Shown: positions 35,520 to 48,046 of the stretch, one piece after another
Layout of the letters: each line of letters begins with the position of its first letter
Numbering within the stretch: position 1 is the first letter of the stretch
Assembly (NCBI GenBank): GCA_024516155.1
Contig: JAJJXM010000048.1
Span: 465,454 to 529,453 of the forward strand
Length of the DNA stretch: 64,000 nucleotides
Reading direction: 5' to 3'
Source of the DNA: Pyronema omphalodes
Taxonomy: Eukaryota; Ascomycota; Pezizomycetes; Pezizales; Pyronemataceae
The notes under the pieces: model-generated
Database searches by the model: none
Seen by the model: only the letters and a program-made list of their open reading frames with translations
Told to the model about the DNA's origin: nothing
Program-made: the position numbers and the translations under genes

Positions 35520-36287
35520 ATGCCCATGGATTACCGAGCAAGTCCATCAGCCCAGCCGCCCTACGGTAACTCGATTCCGGGGCCCTCGAACGCAGGCGGA
35601 TTCGGATCAGGCCGACGCGCCGAACAAGGCGCGCAACCAGCGGCACAATTCGATCTTTTCGAATGGTATGGCTACTATAGACGATGTCTAAACTTCTTCG
35701 TCGAGGAGTCACAGCATAAATACCCGTGTCAAGCTCTGGCTGCATTCATCAACATTCGTCTACCATGTCAACGCGGCCCTAATCCTACTCCGCCGGCACT
35801 TCCATCAGTCGTAAACCCTCATGCTGGAGCGCAAACATACAGCGGTATAAACCATGGCTCTTCTAGTTCAACGGTGGTTTCTTACCCTCATCCTATCGAT
35901 CCGTCTCAAGGTCCTCCGGCTCATAATCCACCCCCATCGCAAAATGGTTGGGTGTCCCTCCATCCCTATATTCGTCGACTAGTTGCAACCGGATTTGATC
36001 AACCTGCCATTCTCGAGGGTTGGTTTGGTAAAGATTGGCGACAGGGTGTTGGTACATTGCATGAACAGGAACGTCGTAACTTTCTTTTCGCTGCAAAATC
36101 TGGAGGATGGTCGGCGGTTAAGACGCTCTACGATGGTGCTGCAGATGATTCGATTCCGTATTTGAAGCCCTTGACAATGGTTGATGATGTTGAAATTAAG
36201 GGTGCGGAGGAGGCTTGGTCGCAGTGGTTAGCAATGGAAGACTGGATGTTGGGGAACCGAGCTCCGGAAGATGGGATGGGCCGTTAA
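35520..36287 (+). CDS. Conserved fungal protein, 'Ilp'-like family, 255 aa
   Basis: A single exon. The N-terminal 40 residues are a Pro/Gly/Gln-rich disordered lead, then DLFEWYGYYRRCLNFFVEE (about 45-63), QALAAFINIRLPCQR, a variable Pro/Ser linker, and a strongly conserved-looking block from about 143 (GWVSLHPYIRRLVATGFDQP, GTLHEQERRNFLFAAKSGGW, WSQWLAMEDWMLG). From memory this matches a Pezizomycotina family that databases label 'Ilp is an apoptosis inhibitor'. I know of no experimentally established activity, and the label should not be taken as function. ATGs at 35520 and 35526 are both possible starts. Confidence 0.78.
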   Translation: MPMDYRASPSAQPPYGNSIPGPSNAGGFGSGRRAEQGAQPAAQFDLFEWYGYYRRCLNFFVEESQHKYPCQALAAFINIRLPCQRGPNPTPPALPSVVNPHAGAQTYSGINHGSSSSTVVSYPHPIDPSQGPPAHNPPPSQNGWVSLHPYIRRLVATGFDQPAILEGWFGKDWRQGVGTLHEQERRNFLFAAKSGGWSAVKTLYDGAADDSIPYLKPLTMVDDVEIKGAEEAWSQWLAMEDWMLGNRAPEDGMGR

Positions 36288-38897
36288 TAGCAGAGCTTGG
36301 GACATTTTGTATTGGTTCCGATTAAGCGAGTAATTTAGTTTGCGAATAGATATTTTAAATATGGATTGGCATGGCACGAAAGTTTGCTGCGACTAGCACT
36401 CGTGATTCAGGACATCATATTATTCATCTTGCCGAGTCACCAAGGGAGTCGGGTATTCTTGCATCCAATTGACTCTAGTGCGAGCATTATTGTTCCTCGT
36501 AATAATAACTTAAACTAAGTAACTGACAATTTATAAAAGCAAATTCAGTCTCGATTTCGGTCGGTAGCTCGATGCCCAAAATCAGAATAAGTCCATCCAT
36601 TCGGAGTTGGGCTGCGGGCATATGATACACTCACATGCTAAATCTCTATCCATTCCATCAACTTCAAATTTCTGTTTAAGCTTCTCCATAAACGCTGTAC
36701 ACATTCCGAAAGTCGTTTCACCGGTTTTAACCCGCCTACTCCACATCATAAATTACACTATTCCGTTATCAATTCTGCAACAATTACGTACAAAATCAAC
36801 ATACCAGTATATTTTTGCTTATATTTTTTTCCTTACAATTCACAATACCGCTCCATGTGAATCAGATTACCCTATAAAATTTTTCGACAACAACACATTG
36901 ACAGAACTCATTCACGTCGAGTGAGATACTATGAATATCACCCAACCCTGACAGCACGCGGTTAAAGCTGCGGCCAAAAATAATTACCATAGTAATAGTT
37001 GACATAAAAACCTCTTGAACCTCATAGTAACTTGATACTGTTTTTAGACTTTGAGAACAAAAGTCATCAGGTATTGTATTATTTTTTTTCGGTATTTTTT
37101 CGTTCACACCACGGGTGATATCCCATGCATCACTATAGGTACCAATCTCGATATACTACCAGATCGCCAAGTATTTATATTCCAGGTAACCTTTTCTCCC
37201 GGTTCAGGACCCCTTCCCCCATGCATTCCTGGGACGGGTATTTAGAGTATTCTTATGCATATCCAGGTACGATTCCCTGCATTACCAAAACCCACGATAT
37301 GTACCATCCGAGCCTGGAAACCCCTCTTGTGGTATCTACTCCACCAAATCTTCTAGAAGACTTCTGAGTTGCTTTCTAAAAGATAAGAGAATTTATTAAT
37401 TCTCAACCGAATCTAGAAATGCCAAGTGCTGGAAATATCGATATCCACGGTATGGTAACTATGGATATATCAACCGATAACGAGCCCCTTAAAGCTTAAT
37501 CGCATCATCAGTGCGTTACCGGAACTTCTAGAAGGCTTCGATATCGGACTCTTGGACGCCGATATGCAGGGTTTATATACATACATACATGGTTATGTAT
37601 ATGGCAGCATAATCTGGTAACGAGCTTGAGCCTTATCGGTTTATATGTACACATGGTATGGTAGCTCTAGGGTTCTAGGGTTCTAGGGTTTCCATACATA
37701 CCATGGTATCCACATAAAACTCCGATGCAAGCAATTTTTAGAATATTTCTTACATCATCATGCAAACAACGGAACCGATACGGTGGTATGCACACATGGT
37801 TTCATTTTTTGTTCCGAAAAGCATGGAAAAACTGGTGTGTATAGGTAAACTATTGCGTAATAAACAAACCTTTTCCCGGGTCGCTATGTATGTATGAAAT
37901 TATTTATGGAAAAGAGTTTCGGAATATATAGGAAATAGCGAAGCTTGTGTGGTGGGTGACTCGTGAGTGATATCATGAGCTAAAAATTTCCGCGGCTTGA
38001 ATGGGTTAATGTATGTGCTAGGCATAGTGGATGGAGACTCGAGAGGGCTTGCTTTTATGTAAGCGCCACAACTGAGCTCCGAAGCAACGCGGCGACGCAG
38101 CGACGGAGCAACGCAACAACGCAGCAACGCAGCAACGCAACAAGAGCTAGAATCGTGGCGCAGACCTTTACTCTATGTATGTACCTAATCCACAGTTAGC
38201 TGGCGACACCATCTAAATAATTATAATCTCCAGTTCTGTGTAACAACCTGTAATGGAAAAGATCTGCGAACCAGGATGTGATGGCCAATGGTGGTTTTGT
38301 ACCGCGAACGAAAACCTGGCACTAGAAGCACCTCTGATGCATCTCTGATGCATCTCGGCAACCTTCGCAATCACACCAGGTTACCCGGATCGCGCAGTAA
38401 CCAATAGGGATTGCAACGAAGCGAGGTGGGAACTGAGCAGTGGCCGAAAACCGGTTTTTGAGGTCGATGGCATTCCAAATGTTTCTTGCACTTACAGACG
38501 TCGCAATTCTGCTAGGGAAAGTAGCAGGGCGCTCGCATTGCAGTTGGCATCTATAAAATAAGACGATTCCACCGTCCATTTTGAATCCTGTAGCCACTGC
38601 TTGATGCGACTGCCGTATTAAAAAAAAAGGTGAGTTTTTACCTATGGTAACATGCTTTCCCCAATGCTTCTTCTTGAAAACAATGAACTGACGAGCAGTA
38701 GCATGTGAAACAGAACAGTAACAGGTAAAAAGGTGAGTTCCACCCTTATTAACATACTTTTCCCGCTGCTTTTTCTGAACTACAATGAAACTTATCTAAC
38801 ATTTCAGGCCAGAAACATTGCCGATGGGGGCTGGAGGGAAGCTCTTGGAGGAAACATTCTCAGTGGGTTTGTATATTTTATTTTCTTAGTCTTGCAC
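36288..38897. other. Intergenic stretch
   Basis: No supported gene. Contains three TTCTAGGG-like repeats (about 37671-37691), a GCAACGCA-type short minisatellite (38091-38142), and two diverged copies of a block of about 100 bp beginning AAGGTGAGTT (38630 and 38729). Confidence 0.55.
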
Positions 38898-39227
38898 TCT
38901 TTTCTTTCTCTTTTTTCTTTCTCTTCTTTCTTTCTCTTTTTTCTTTCTCTTTTTTCTTTCTCTTTTTTCTTTCTCTTTTTTCTTTCTCTTTTTTCTTTCT
39001 CTTTTTTCTTTCTCTTTTTTCTGTCTCTTTTTTCTGTCTCTTTTTTCTTTTGCTTTTTTTTTTCTCTTTTTTCTTTCGCTTTTTTCTTTCGCTTTTTTCT
39101 TTCGCTTTTTTCTTTCGCTTTTTTCTTTCGCTTTTTTCTTTCGCTTTTTTCTTTCGCTTTTTTCTTTCGCTTTTCTCTTTCACTTTTTTCTTTCGCTTTT
39201 TGCTTTCTCCTTTTCTTTCTCTTTTTT
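38898..39227. repeat. 330-bp polypyrimidine tract, (CTTTTTTCTTTCT/G)n
   Basis: An almost pure T/C strand made of CTTTTTTCTTTCT units, later CTTTTTTCTTTCG. It is mirror-symmetric within units. Long Phe/Leu/Ser and Lys/Glu ORFs across it are artefacts. Confidence 0.95.
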
Positions 39228-39470
39228 TGTCATACCGCAAATGTACATATATCGAAATAAATCAATTTTTGAAATCATATAAAAAATATCGGGCACATGT
39301 TTTCAGATATATCTTGAGGAAATGTCACCTTGAACGTGTATCGAACGTTCTTTTGATATGATCCAGTAAACATTGAAAACAACTGCAGTGACTCAGTTAG
39401 AGATATGGAGTTTTAGATTCTTTATGTTTGTTGTACTTATACTTATGGAGAACTTACAAGCGGAACATTC

Positions 39471-39952
39471 TTTCTTTTTTATTTTCATTCTTATTTTCAT
39501 TGTCATTGTCATTGTCATTCCTTTTTTATTCTTATTCTTATTTCTTATTCTTATTTCTTATTCTTATTTCTTATTCTTATTTCTTATTCTTATTTCTTAT
39601 TCTTATTTGTTATTCTTATTTCTTATTCTTATTTTTTATTCTTACTTCTTATTCTTACTTCTTATTCTTACTTCTTATTCTTATTTCTTATTCTTATTTC
39701 TTATTGTTATTTTTATTCTTATTTTTATTCTTATTTTTATTCTTATTTTATTCTTATTTTTTATTCTTATTTTTTATTCTTATTTTTTATTCTTATTTTT
39801 ATTCTTATTTTTTATTCTTATTTTTTATTCTTATTTTTTATTCTTATTTTTTATTCTTATTTTTTATTCTTATTTTTTATTCTTATTTTTTATTCTTATT
39901 TTTTATTCTTATTTTTTATTCTTATTTTCATTCTTTTTTTCATTCTTATTTT
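39471..39952. repeat. 480-bp array of TTATTC/TTTATTCTTA units
   Basis: Continuous (TTATTCTTATTTC), (TTTTTATTCTTA) and related units on one strand. The Ile/Leu/Phe/Tyr-rich ORFs are artefacts of the repeat. Confidence 0.95.
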
Positions 39953-40611
39953 CATCTGGCCACGACCACGAAGAGCTCTTTTGCTTCAGGAAGACAAGCT
40001 TATTGCTTGGGAACAATTCCCTGTGGCCGATTAATCTGCGATTCAATGTTTAGATCAATTGCTACAAGTGTTAATGGTGAAGGCGACCGATTTTGATGGG
40101 GGCATTCTCAACACTCGGGGATTTCACCAGGTAACTCCCATGCTTGAAGGGTCAGTCTGTGGGTGAAGTTCTACATTTTGAATGCTACGGTCGTTAGCCC
40201 CAGTTCAGGCTGCCGCTAATCCTGTATACTCTGGTCACATTGATTGCATCGGAGACGGCTGCGAACACAAGGTTTCACTCTAAATTCTACAGCATTAAGT
40301 CGAATCTTTGGAAAATATCTCTTCCTGTCGGACGTATTGTCAAGTTTAAATTTGCCTGCTTAATGATCGTTTTTGAGCACACTCGAGAGATTCTTAGATA
40401 AATTCAAGGATATTTCCGTACAAGCATTCTGGAGGCAAGGGTTTGTTTTGAAAGACCACAGAAAAATCAAAATGAGAAAAAATTGCTCAAGTTGGCTAGA
40501 AATATACATTTTTTTATGAATGCATCAATGAAGACAAACATAATACGTAGCACCGTGATCCGATGCCCTCATGGAGAACTGAAGTCCTCTATGAGAACCC
40601 TGCATACTAGA
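39953..40611. other. Intergenic stretch
   Basis: No gene seen between the TTATTC array and the Mutator-like element. Confidence 0.55.
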
Positions 40612-41187
40612 TAATATTTTCGGAAATTATGCAGGATGCCCCCGAAAAAACACGAAATTTGCAATATACCCCCGTCTATGCAGGATGCCCCTCGCTTAGG
40701 TAGTGAACACCCGCCTTCAGCGCCGGGCGCCAAATTTTTCACGCATGTTTTTTATCGTTACTTACAGATAAAAATTTTGCATCCACTTCTGTGCCTCTGA
40801 CTTTGCAAAGCGAATGTCAAACCGCATGTCCACGGCCCACTTGTGGATAGCCAATTTAAATCCGTGAAACATAGGAAAATCATCTCCAAGGTGTAGTGCA
40901 TATCGAGAGATCAGGTCAGCGGCGTTAGGATTGATGCTGGTTGTCAGCGAATTGGTGCGCTCCATTGTTGTCGTTGATGAAGATAATATCGAGAAGTGGA
41001 ATCAAAATCTTTACCTGCAAGGGAGGGAAAAAAAAACACACGTGAAAAATCTGTAGCCCGCTGTAGGCGCTGTATTCAATATGGGCGGGTGAGCTCTACC
41101 TAAGCGAGGGGCATCCTGCATAGACGGGGGTATATTGCAAATTTCGTGTTTTTTCGGGGGCATCCTGCATAATTTCCGTAATATTTT
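40612..41187 (-). mobile_element. Non-autonomous Mutator-like element (MULE), 558 bp, with 9-bp TSD
   Basis: Perfect 83-bp terminal inverted repeats (40621-40703 and 41096-41178) start CGGAAATTATGCAGGATGCC. Weaker symmetry extends about 60 bp further in. Each TIR holds two copies of ATGCAGGATGCCCC. A perfect 9-bp duplication, TAATATTTT, flanks the element (40612-40620, 41179-41187). Long TIRs plus a 9-bp TSD are diagnostic of Mutator-like DNA transposons. The interior retains the start of a transposase-like ORF on the minus strand; the rest is deleted. Confidence 0.88.
40762..40965 (-). pseudogene. Truncated MULE transposase N-terminus (67 codons)
   Basis: An ATG ORF inside the Mutator-like element. 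Its second half (FHGFKLAIHKWAVDMRFDIR.. then AKSEAQKWM) has the F..FK.AI..WA pattern of the N-terminal DNA-binding region of MULE/FAR1-type transposases. The ORF ends at a TAA that overlaps a good donor site (CT|GTAAGT), so in the full-length parent it was probably exon 1. No DDE catalytic core remains. Assignment rests on pattern similarity and position between MULE termini. Confidence 0.5.
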
Positions 41188-42234
41188 TCGCCTCAACGTC
41201 GGAACTACCTGTAGCCTCTATCGGAGTCCTTCTCCGTTAAGAAGACACCGTTCGACATGTGAACTCATGAACTGACCTACACACCCGTGCCTAAGGATGG
41301 CGGCGCGTCAGCGCCGCCATCCTTAGGCACGAGTAAGAGACTATTCCTGATCATGGATGAAATAGAAATTTCAAAAAGCGATTCATTACGAGCAGAAACA
41401 TTATTTAGCCCACCCAGAATAAATTTTGCCTTTCAACCACCGTTCGCTCTATAAATTGTCGATTCAGTTTCGATTCCCATTCACACGGCCAATTTCACAA
41501 CTTTTAACAGCCGTGAAGAACTGACGTTGGATTGCATCACCATTCATCATCTCAAAATTACACAAGTATTTCTCGTGTCTGATGGATGCAACATGCACGG
41601 TTGGTAGTTTTAGAGGATAATGCTGATTTTACCACTGGAAATATTGGTTATTAAAGACCGCTTCTGCTTAGCGAATGAATTTTTATTCTATAGATTATGT
41701 ATCTAAATCCCAGGTTACTTCTAGCTGCTATAACTTCCCTCTGCAGCGCCATACTTTGTCATTTTTTTTTTCATTTCACTAGGAACATTTGACAGGCTCT
41801 TCTGTGCATGCAATGCGCCTGCATTATAAAGGTTGTGACAGAAACGGGTTCGGTACTAATCAGCACTTTACACCTAGTCCAAGCGACAACAATGGCGACA
41901 GATTGTAACTGTGAAGGCCGGCCGAAGGCCGGCCACAAAGCACACAATCTCTTGTACATACATATCAACCGCTATAGTGGCGTCCTGGAGCTTCACTATC
42001 ATCCACCTTTCGAAAGCTTCTGGAACGATATCATTGACCTTCTTTACGGAGTGTATACGACCGTCGACCGTTGACCGTTGTAATCTCACCATACTGTATA
42101 CTCTGGTCCATCTACAAATTCTTTTCGATATCACTTCGCAGTAGTTCTGTATGTATGTAGAAGCGAATTATGGTTCTATGTTTTCGGGGTATAGTCTTCC
42201 TCGCCCTCGCCCTCGCCCTCACCTGTGCCTGTGC
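41188..42234. other. Intergenic stretch
   Basis: No supported gene. Contains the hairpin at 41286-41331 and a GGCCGGCC-GAA-GGCCGGCC palindrome near 41918-41936. Confidence 0.55.
41286..41331. repeat. Perfect 21-bp-stem hairpin
   Basis: Arms CGTGCCTAAGGATGGCGGCG.. (41286-41306) and its exact complement (41311-41331) enclose a GTCA loop. It is GC-rich in an AT-rich setting. No coding or Pol III context is evident, and no TSD is clear. It could be a foldback mini-element or a terminator-like structure. Confidence 0.85.
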
Positions 42235-42352
42235 CGGTAATGGTAATGGTAATGGTAATGGTAATGGTAATGGTAATGGTAATGGTAATGGTAATGGTAA
42301 TGGTAATGGTAATGGTAATGGTAATGGTAATGGTAATGGTAATGGTAACGGT
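42235..42352. repeat. (GGTAAT)n microsatellite, about 19 units
   Basis: Pure GGTAAT hexamers, preceded by CCTCGC hexamers at about 42197-42220. The (GN)n and (PL)n peptides in overlapping ORFs are artefacts. Confidence 0.95.
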
Positions 42353-44393
42353 ATATTGATATCAACCGACAGGCAGGTACAGTATGATACATAGTTTATC
42401 ATCGATACGATGACATAGACACCGTAACCGGTGCTATAATGTGGGGATATGTATATACATACATACATACATACATACATACAACACGCCTGCAGTTCCA
42501 GCGGTTAGCTATGTATGTACATATGATAATTCGGGTATCCAGGGAGCTACATAGCTAGGTTTCTGTCGTTTGTCGTCATATCTAGATCGATATATGTATG
42601 TATGTGTATCAATTTCGCCACGCTTAGGAGAATTAGGACCACTCTTTGGTTGATTTTCGTTTACGTATGGCGTGTATGTATGGATGGTTCCATAGATGCA
42701 AGAAATCTCGACCCCTGTGAAAAGGAATGCCACTGAATACTGTCTATGTACGTAAGGTAAGGTAAGTATCTTGTTAAGTTTAAGCCTTGTATGTTATCTA
42801 TACCCAAATATAGCAGGATACATCAAGATAATTGTTTCCCAACCCGCATACAATTCATTCCAAGTTTTTTTTCTATTATTATTGCAAGTATCCCAGGAAT
42901 CTTTGATACTTTACATAGTACAGGATCCCAGAAATAGTTTATTTAGTCTGGTGAACATCAACTCCAACTCCGTATGGTGCGATAACTTTAACCTCAAGCC
43001 TTACGGATGCCGCTCATTGTAGATCCCTTAAGATTCCGATATGTAGATCTTTGATGTTGATGGATCCCTTAAGATTCCGAGATTTAGTGTGGGGTCTATC
43101 TATCATCAACCCCGTCACGGGTGAGGTTGTAAGATGTCATAAATAACTCCTCCCTAGACGTTCTCGCCATGCCATTATCGGGAACCTGGGAACCTAGGAA
43201 CCCTGGGAAGTTGGAACCCTGGGAACCCTGGGAGTCCTTGGAGTCCTGGGAGCCCAGAGAGCCCGGAGGAACCCTTGGGGCCCTTGGGGCCCAGGAAGCC
43301 CGGTGATACCGACGATCCCAAGAGCCCAAAGCAAACCTCAAGCCTGAAGCCAAAGCAACCCTCAAGGCCAAAGCAAACCCCATTCCCTACCACTATCAAC
43401 CACCCACCACGAATCTCAATATTCCATCCTATCTCTATCCCTATCCCATCTCTATCCCATTCCTCTCAGCCCCCTTGATCCCCAAGCAGCACCACTCACC
43501 ACCCAGAGTTTCTTCTCAGCTGTATGGTATATGGTATATGGTATATACACGACTGTAGTATGAATCTGGAATCTGGAATCCGAAATCTGGAATCTCCTCA
43601 GCCCCCAGTTCCCTAGTCCCCAGTCCCCAGCTTCGCCACGAAATATCGACCGTACTTTCAACGCCACGGAACTATTACGTACCATAATATCTTAGCGCAC
43701 GATACGTTATGTAGCTAAGTATCTTCGTGACCTTACCGTTCCGTAGTCTATACATACCAAGGAACTTCGCCTAGTCTTGTCTATGTACGTACATAGTGGC
43801 GTTGTGTGGTTTGTTAGTTTTCTTCGTCTGTTTTGTCTGTCGTCAGTTATCATCGTGGCTCCGGGGGGGGGGGGGGGGGGGGGGTGGTTGAGGAGGCGAA
43901 TTCTCGATTCTCGGGTGGCTGTGCGTATGCGTATACATATCGATAGCGTCTGTATCTAAGTTCCGGATTCCGGATTCAGGAGCCGAGTCAGAGTAAGCAA
44001 GCTACAAACTCCAAGGAGTCATAAAAACATTTTCCGTTCGTTCGCAGGCTGAAAGCGGAGTATACGCGCACCATAGCGAGTTTTTTTTGGATGCTGAACT
44101 TACGTATAATCAGGCCACTAGGGAGTTTTATTAACTATGTATGGTGGTTCCGTATCATAATAATCGGCATCATCACCACTGTTGTGCTTGTGCTTGTGCT
44201 TGACTGTAGATACATAGATAGATAGATAGATAGATAGATAAGTCCTATATGGTTATTTATTTATGAAGAGTGAAGGTGAAGATGGGGTATCGTCTGCGCT
44301 GTACTTACTTACTTGCTTACTTGCTGCTGTTGTAAACTGATGAGATAGGTGGATGATTAGGGGATTCGTGGGGTGGTTGGTATGGTTATCGTG
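42353..44393. other. Repeat-rich intergenic stretch
   Basis: No gene. Holds (CATA)n near 42453-42483, a CTGGGAACC-type minisatellite (43183-43310) that yields collagen-like Gly-x-Pro ORFs by chance, a run of 22 G at 43863-43884, and (AGAT)n near 44214-44240. Confidence 0.7.
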
Positions 44394-44479
44394 TACGAGG
44401 TGCTGGACAAAAGTCATCGTCACCCCCGCGCGGCGCTTAGCACAGAAAAGTGACGGTCACTTTTGTCCAGCACCTCGTA
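44394..44479. mobile_element. Tc1/mariner-like MITE, 82 bp, TA target site
   Basis: The element spans 44396-44477 between two TA dinucleotides. Its TIRs are 28 bp with two mismatches and begin CGAGGTGCTGGACAAAAGT. No ORF. The same end sequence is found at 1806, so at least two copies exist in this window. The GGACAAAAGT ends and the TA target fit the Tc1/mariner superfamily. Confidence 0.85.
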
Positions 44480-46553
44480 CTGTGTGCTGGTTGCTGGTTG
44501 ATGGGTTCATGGGTTCATGAGTTCATGAATTCGAGTTCGAGTTCGTGATATCCCGATGTCCTGATGCAGCGAGTTCATAAGTTCATAAGTTCGTGTTACA
44601 GAAATCGTGATGTCGCGCGACCATCTTATCGTTCACCATCTATGTGTTGCACCCAGGCCCGATGAACCCCAGCACGCGAGCACGCAAGCACACCTAGGAC
44701 TCTAATCTGGTATCGGTATCGGTATCGGTATCTCATGCCCCGAATCTCCTGTCCCGAGTCTCATGTCCCGAATCCCGAACCTCATATCCAAACCCAACCC
44801 ATAACCCAACCCATCCCCCCCCTCATCCCCCCCCCTCATCCCCCCCCCTCATCCCCCCCCCTCATCCCCCCCCCTCATCCCCCCCCCCTCATCCCCATCC
44901 CCCCCTCATCCCCCCCCAACCCAACCCAACCCAACCCTTCTCTCCGATACTGCCACGACTTCCGTAACTCCCGTGGCCTCTGCGACTTTTGCGACCTTTG
45001 CGACCTCTGCGACCTCTGCGACCCGAAACCGATACCGAAGCCGATACCGATACCGATACCCGAAGCCCGAAACCGAAGCCGAAACCGAAGGCGGAGGCGG
45101 AGGCGGATCGAAGGCGGAGGCGGATCGAAGGCGGAGGCGGATTGAAGGCGGAGGCGGATCGAAGGCGGAGGCGGATCGAAGGCGGAGGCGGAGACGGATC
45201 GAAGGCGGATTGAAGGCGATACCGATGAAACCGATACCGATACCGAAGCCCGCCCCATCCCATCCCCGCCCATCACCATGCCCATCCCGCCCATCACCAT
45301 GCCCATCCCCGCCCCACCGATCCCCCCCAGTATCACCATCCCGCCCGCCCATCCCATGCCCGCCCTCTCCGCCCCGCCCTCCAAATCCCGCCCCCACAAA
45401 TCCCCCATCCCGCCCAATCCTCATCCCGCCCGCCGCCCCATCCCATCCCCGCCGCCGCATCCCCAAAATCCCCCATTCTCCACCAAAAAAACCCCATCCC
45501 CGCCGCCGCATCCCTCAAAATCCCCGCCGCCGCATCCCTCAAAATCCCCCATTCCCCCCAATCAAACCCTCATATAACTCTACGACATGCGACGTGCGAC
45601 GTACGACATACCCTGATATCCTGATGTCGTCGATATAATAAATCCTGATGTCGTCGATATAATAAATCCCCGATATCCTGATATAATAAATCCCTGATAT
45701 CCTGATATCCTGATATCCTGATATAATAAATCCCCGATATCTATCCTTCATTGTATCTTATCATTGTATCCTGAATCCATATCCATATCCATATCCATAT
45801 CCATATCTTTTCAGTCAGTCAGTCAGTCTTGTCTTGGTGCTTGTGCTCACCTTCCATATCCACCGTTACCTCCCACCACACGCACCCCAACCCACCACAC
45901 CCCACCCCACCCCAACCCACACCCCACACCACACCCCACCGCACACCCCACGGCAAAAATTCTCCGATCCCATTTCTGTTTCTGCGAGTTTATCTTGATT
46001 ACCTACGCACCTTCCACATCAAATTGCGGGGGTAATGACATCCCCAGCATACCGATCATCAATGTCAATCCGATCATCCTCACGAAAGCTTGATTTCCAC
46101 AATTTCTCCCTAATAACCACCACCACCCCCCCGTTTCAAGTCCCACAATCAATTCACAGTTCAAAAATCACTTTACACCAAGAACCAAATTTTTGAAATA
46201 TACAATATTCATTGCTACTCATAACAATTCGTAGACCAAAAAAAAAAAAGACCAAGTCCGAGAACAAGTTCAACAAGTAAAAAAACAAAAACCCAAAACA
46301 ACAACAAAAACCCCAGCTCCATCCCAGTCCCAGCCCGGTAAAAAACAACCATGGTTATTGAGTCCTGTTTTCTTCTTTTTTCCCATTCCCAAAACCAATA
46401 AACCCAACTTGAACACCAACAAAAAACAAATCATTTCGAACAAAACAAAAAACAAAAAAAAAAGCAAATTATCTATATGTACAAAACACCGGGATCTTTA
46501 ATAGTTGATTAAAGAACCGATGTAGAATGTCCGCCATATTAGGGGCGATACAT
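44480..46553. repeat. Cluster of minisatellites downstream of NADP-GDH
   Basis: C-rich (TCATCCCCCCCC)n at about 44809-44910, an 18-bp unit GGCGGAGGCGGATCGAAG at about 45086-45212, CCCGCC-rich DNA at 45245-45560, and a TCCTGATATAATAAA-type array at 45618-45745. Long Arg- or Pro-rich ORFs in all frames are repeat artefacts. The last 450 bp is A-rich and probably 3' flank/UTR of GDH. Confidence 0.8.

Positions 46554-48046
<1,493 letters not shown>

Noticed and set aside
37671..37700. Interstitial telomere-like TTCTAGGG repeats
   Set aside because: Only three units, and the sequence differs from the usual fungal TTAGGG.
38878..39240. Lys/Glu-rich 120-aa ORF and the Phe-rich ORF on the other strand
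   Set aside because: Both are produced by the polypyrimidine tract.
39373..40096. Two overlapping hydrophobic ORFs of over 220 codons resembling a membrane protein
   Set aside because: TTATTC repeats are open in several frames; composition is only Ile, Leu, Phe, Tyr and Ser.
43096..43399. Collagen-like ORF with Gly-x-Pro triplets (minus strand)
   Set aside because: It is the translation of a CTGGGAACC-type minisatellite; other frames are also open and no conserved flanks exist.
44735..45638. Long Arg- and Pro-rich ORFs on both strands
   Set aside because: They span GC-rich minisatellites and are open in up to six frames at once.
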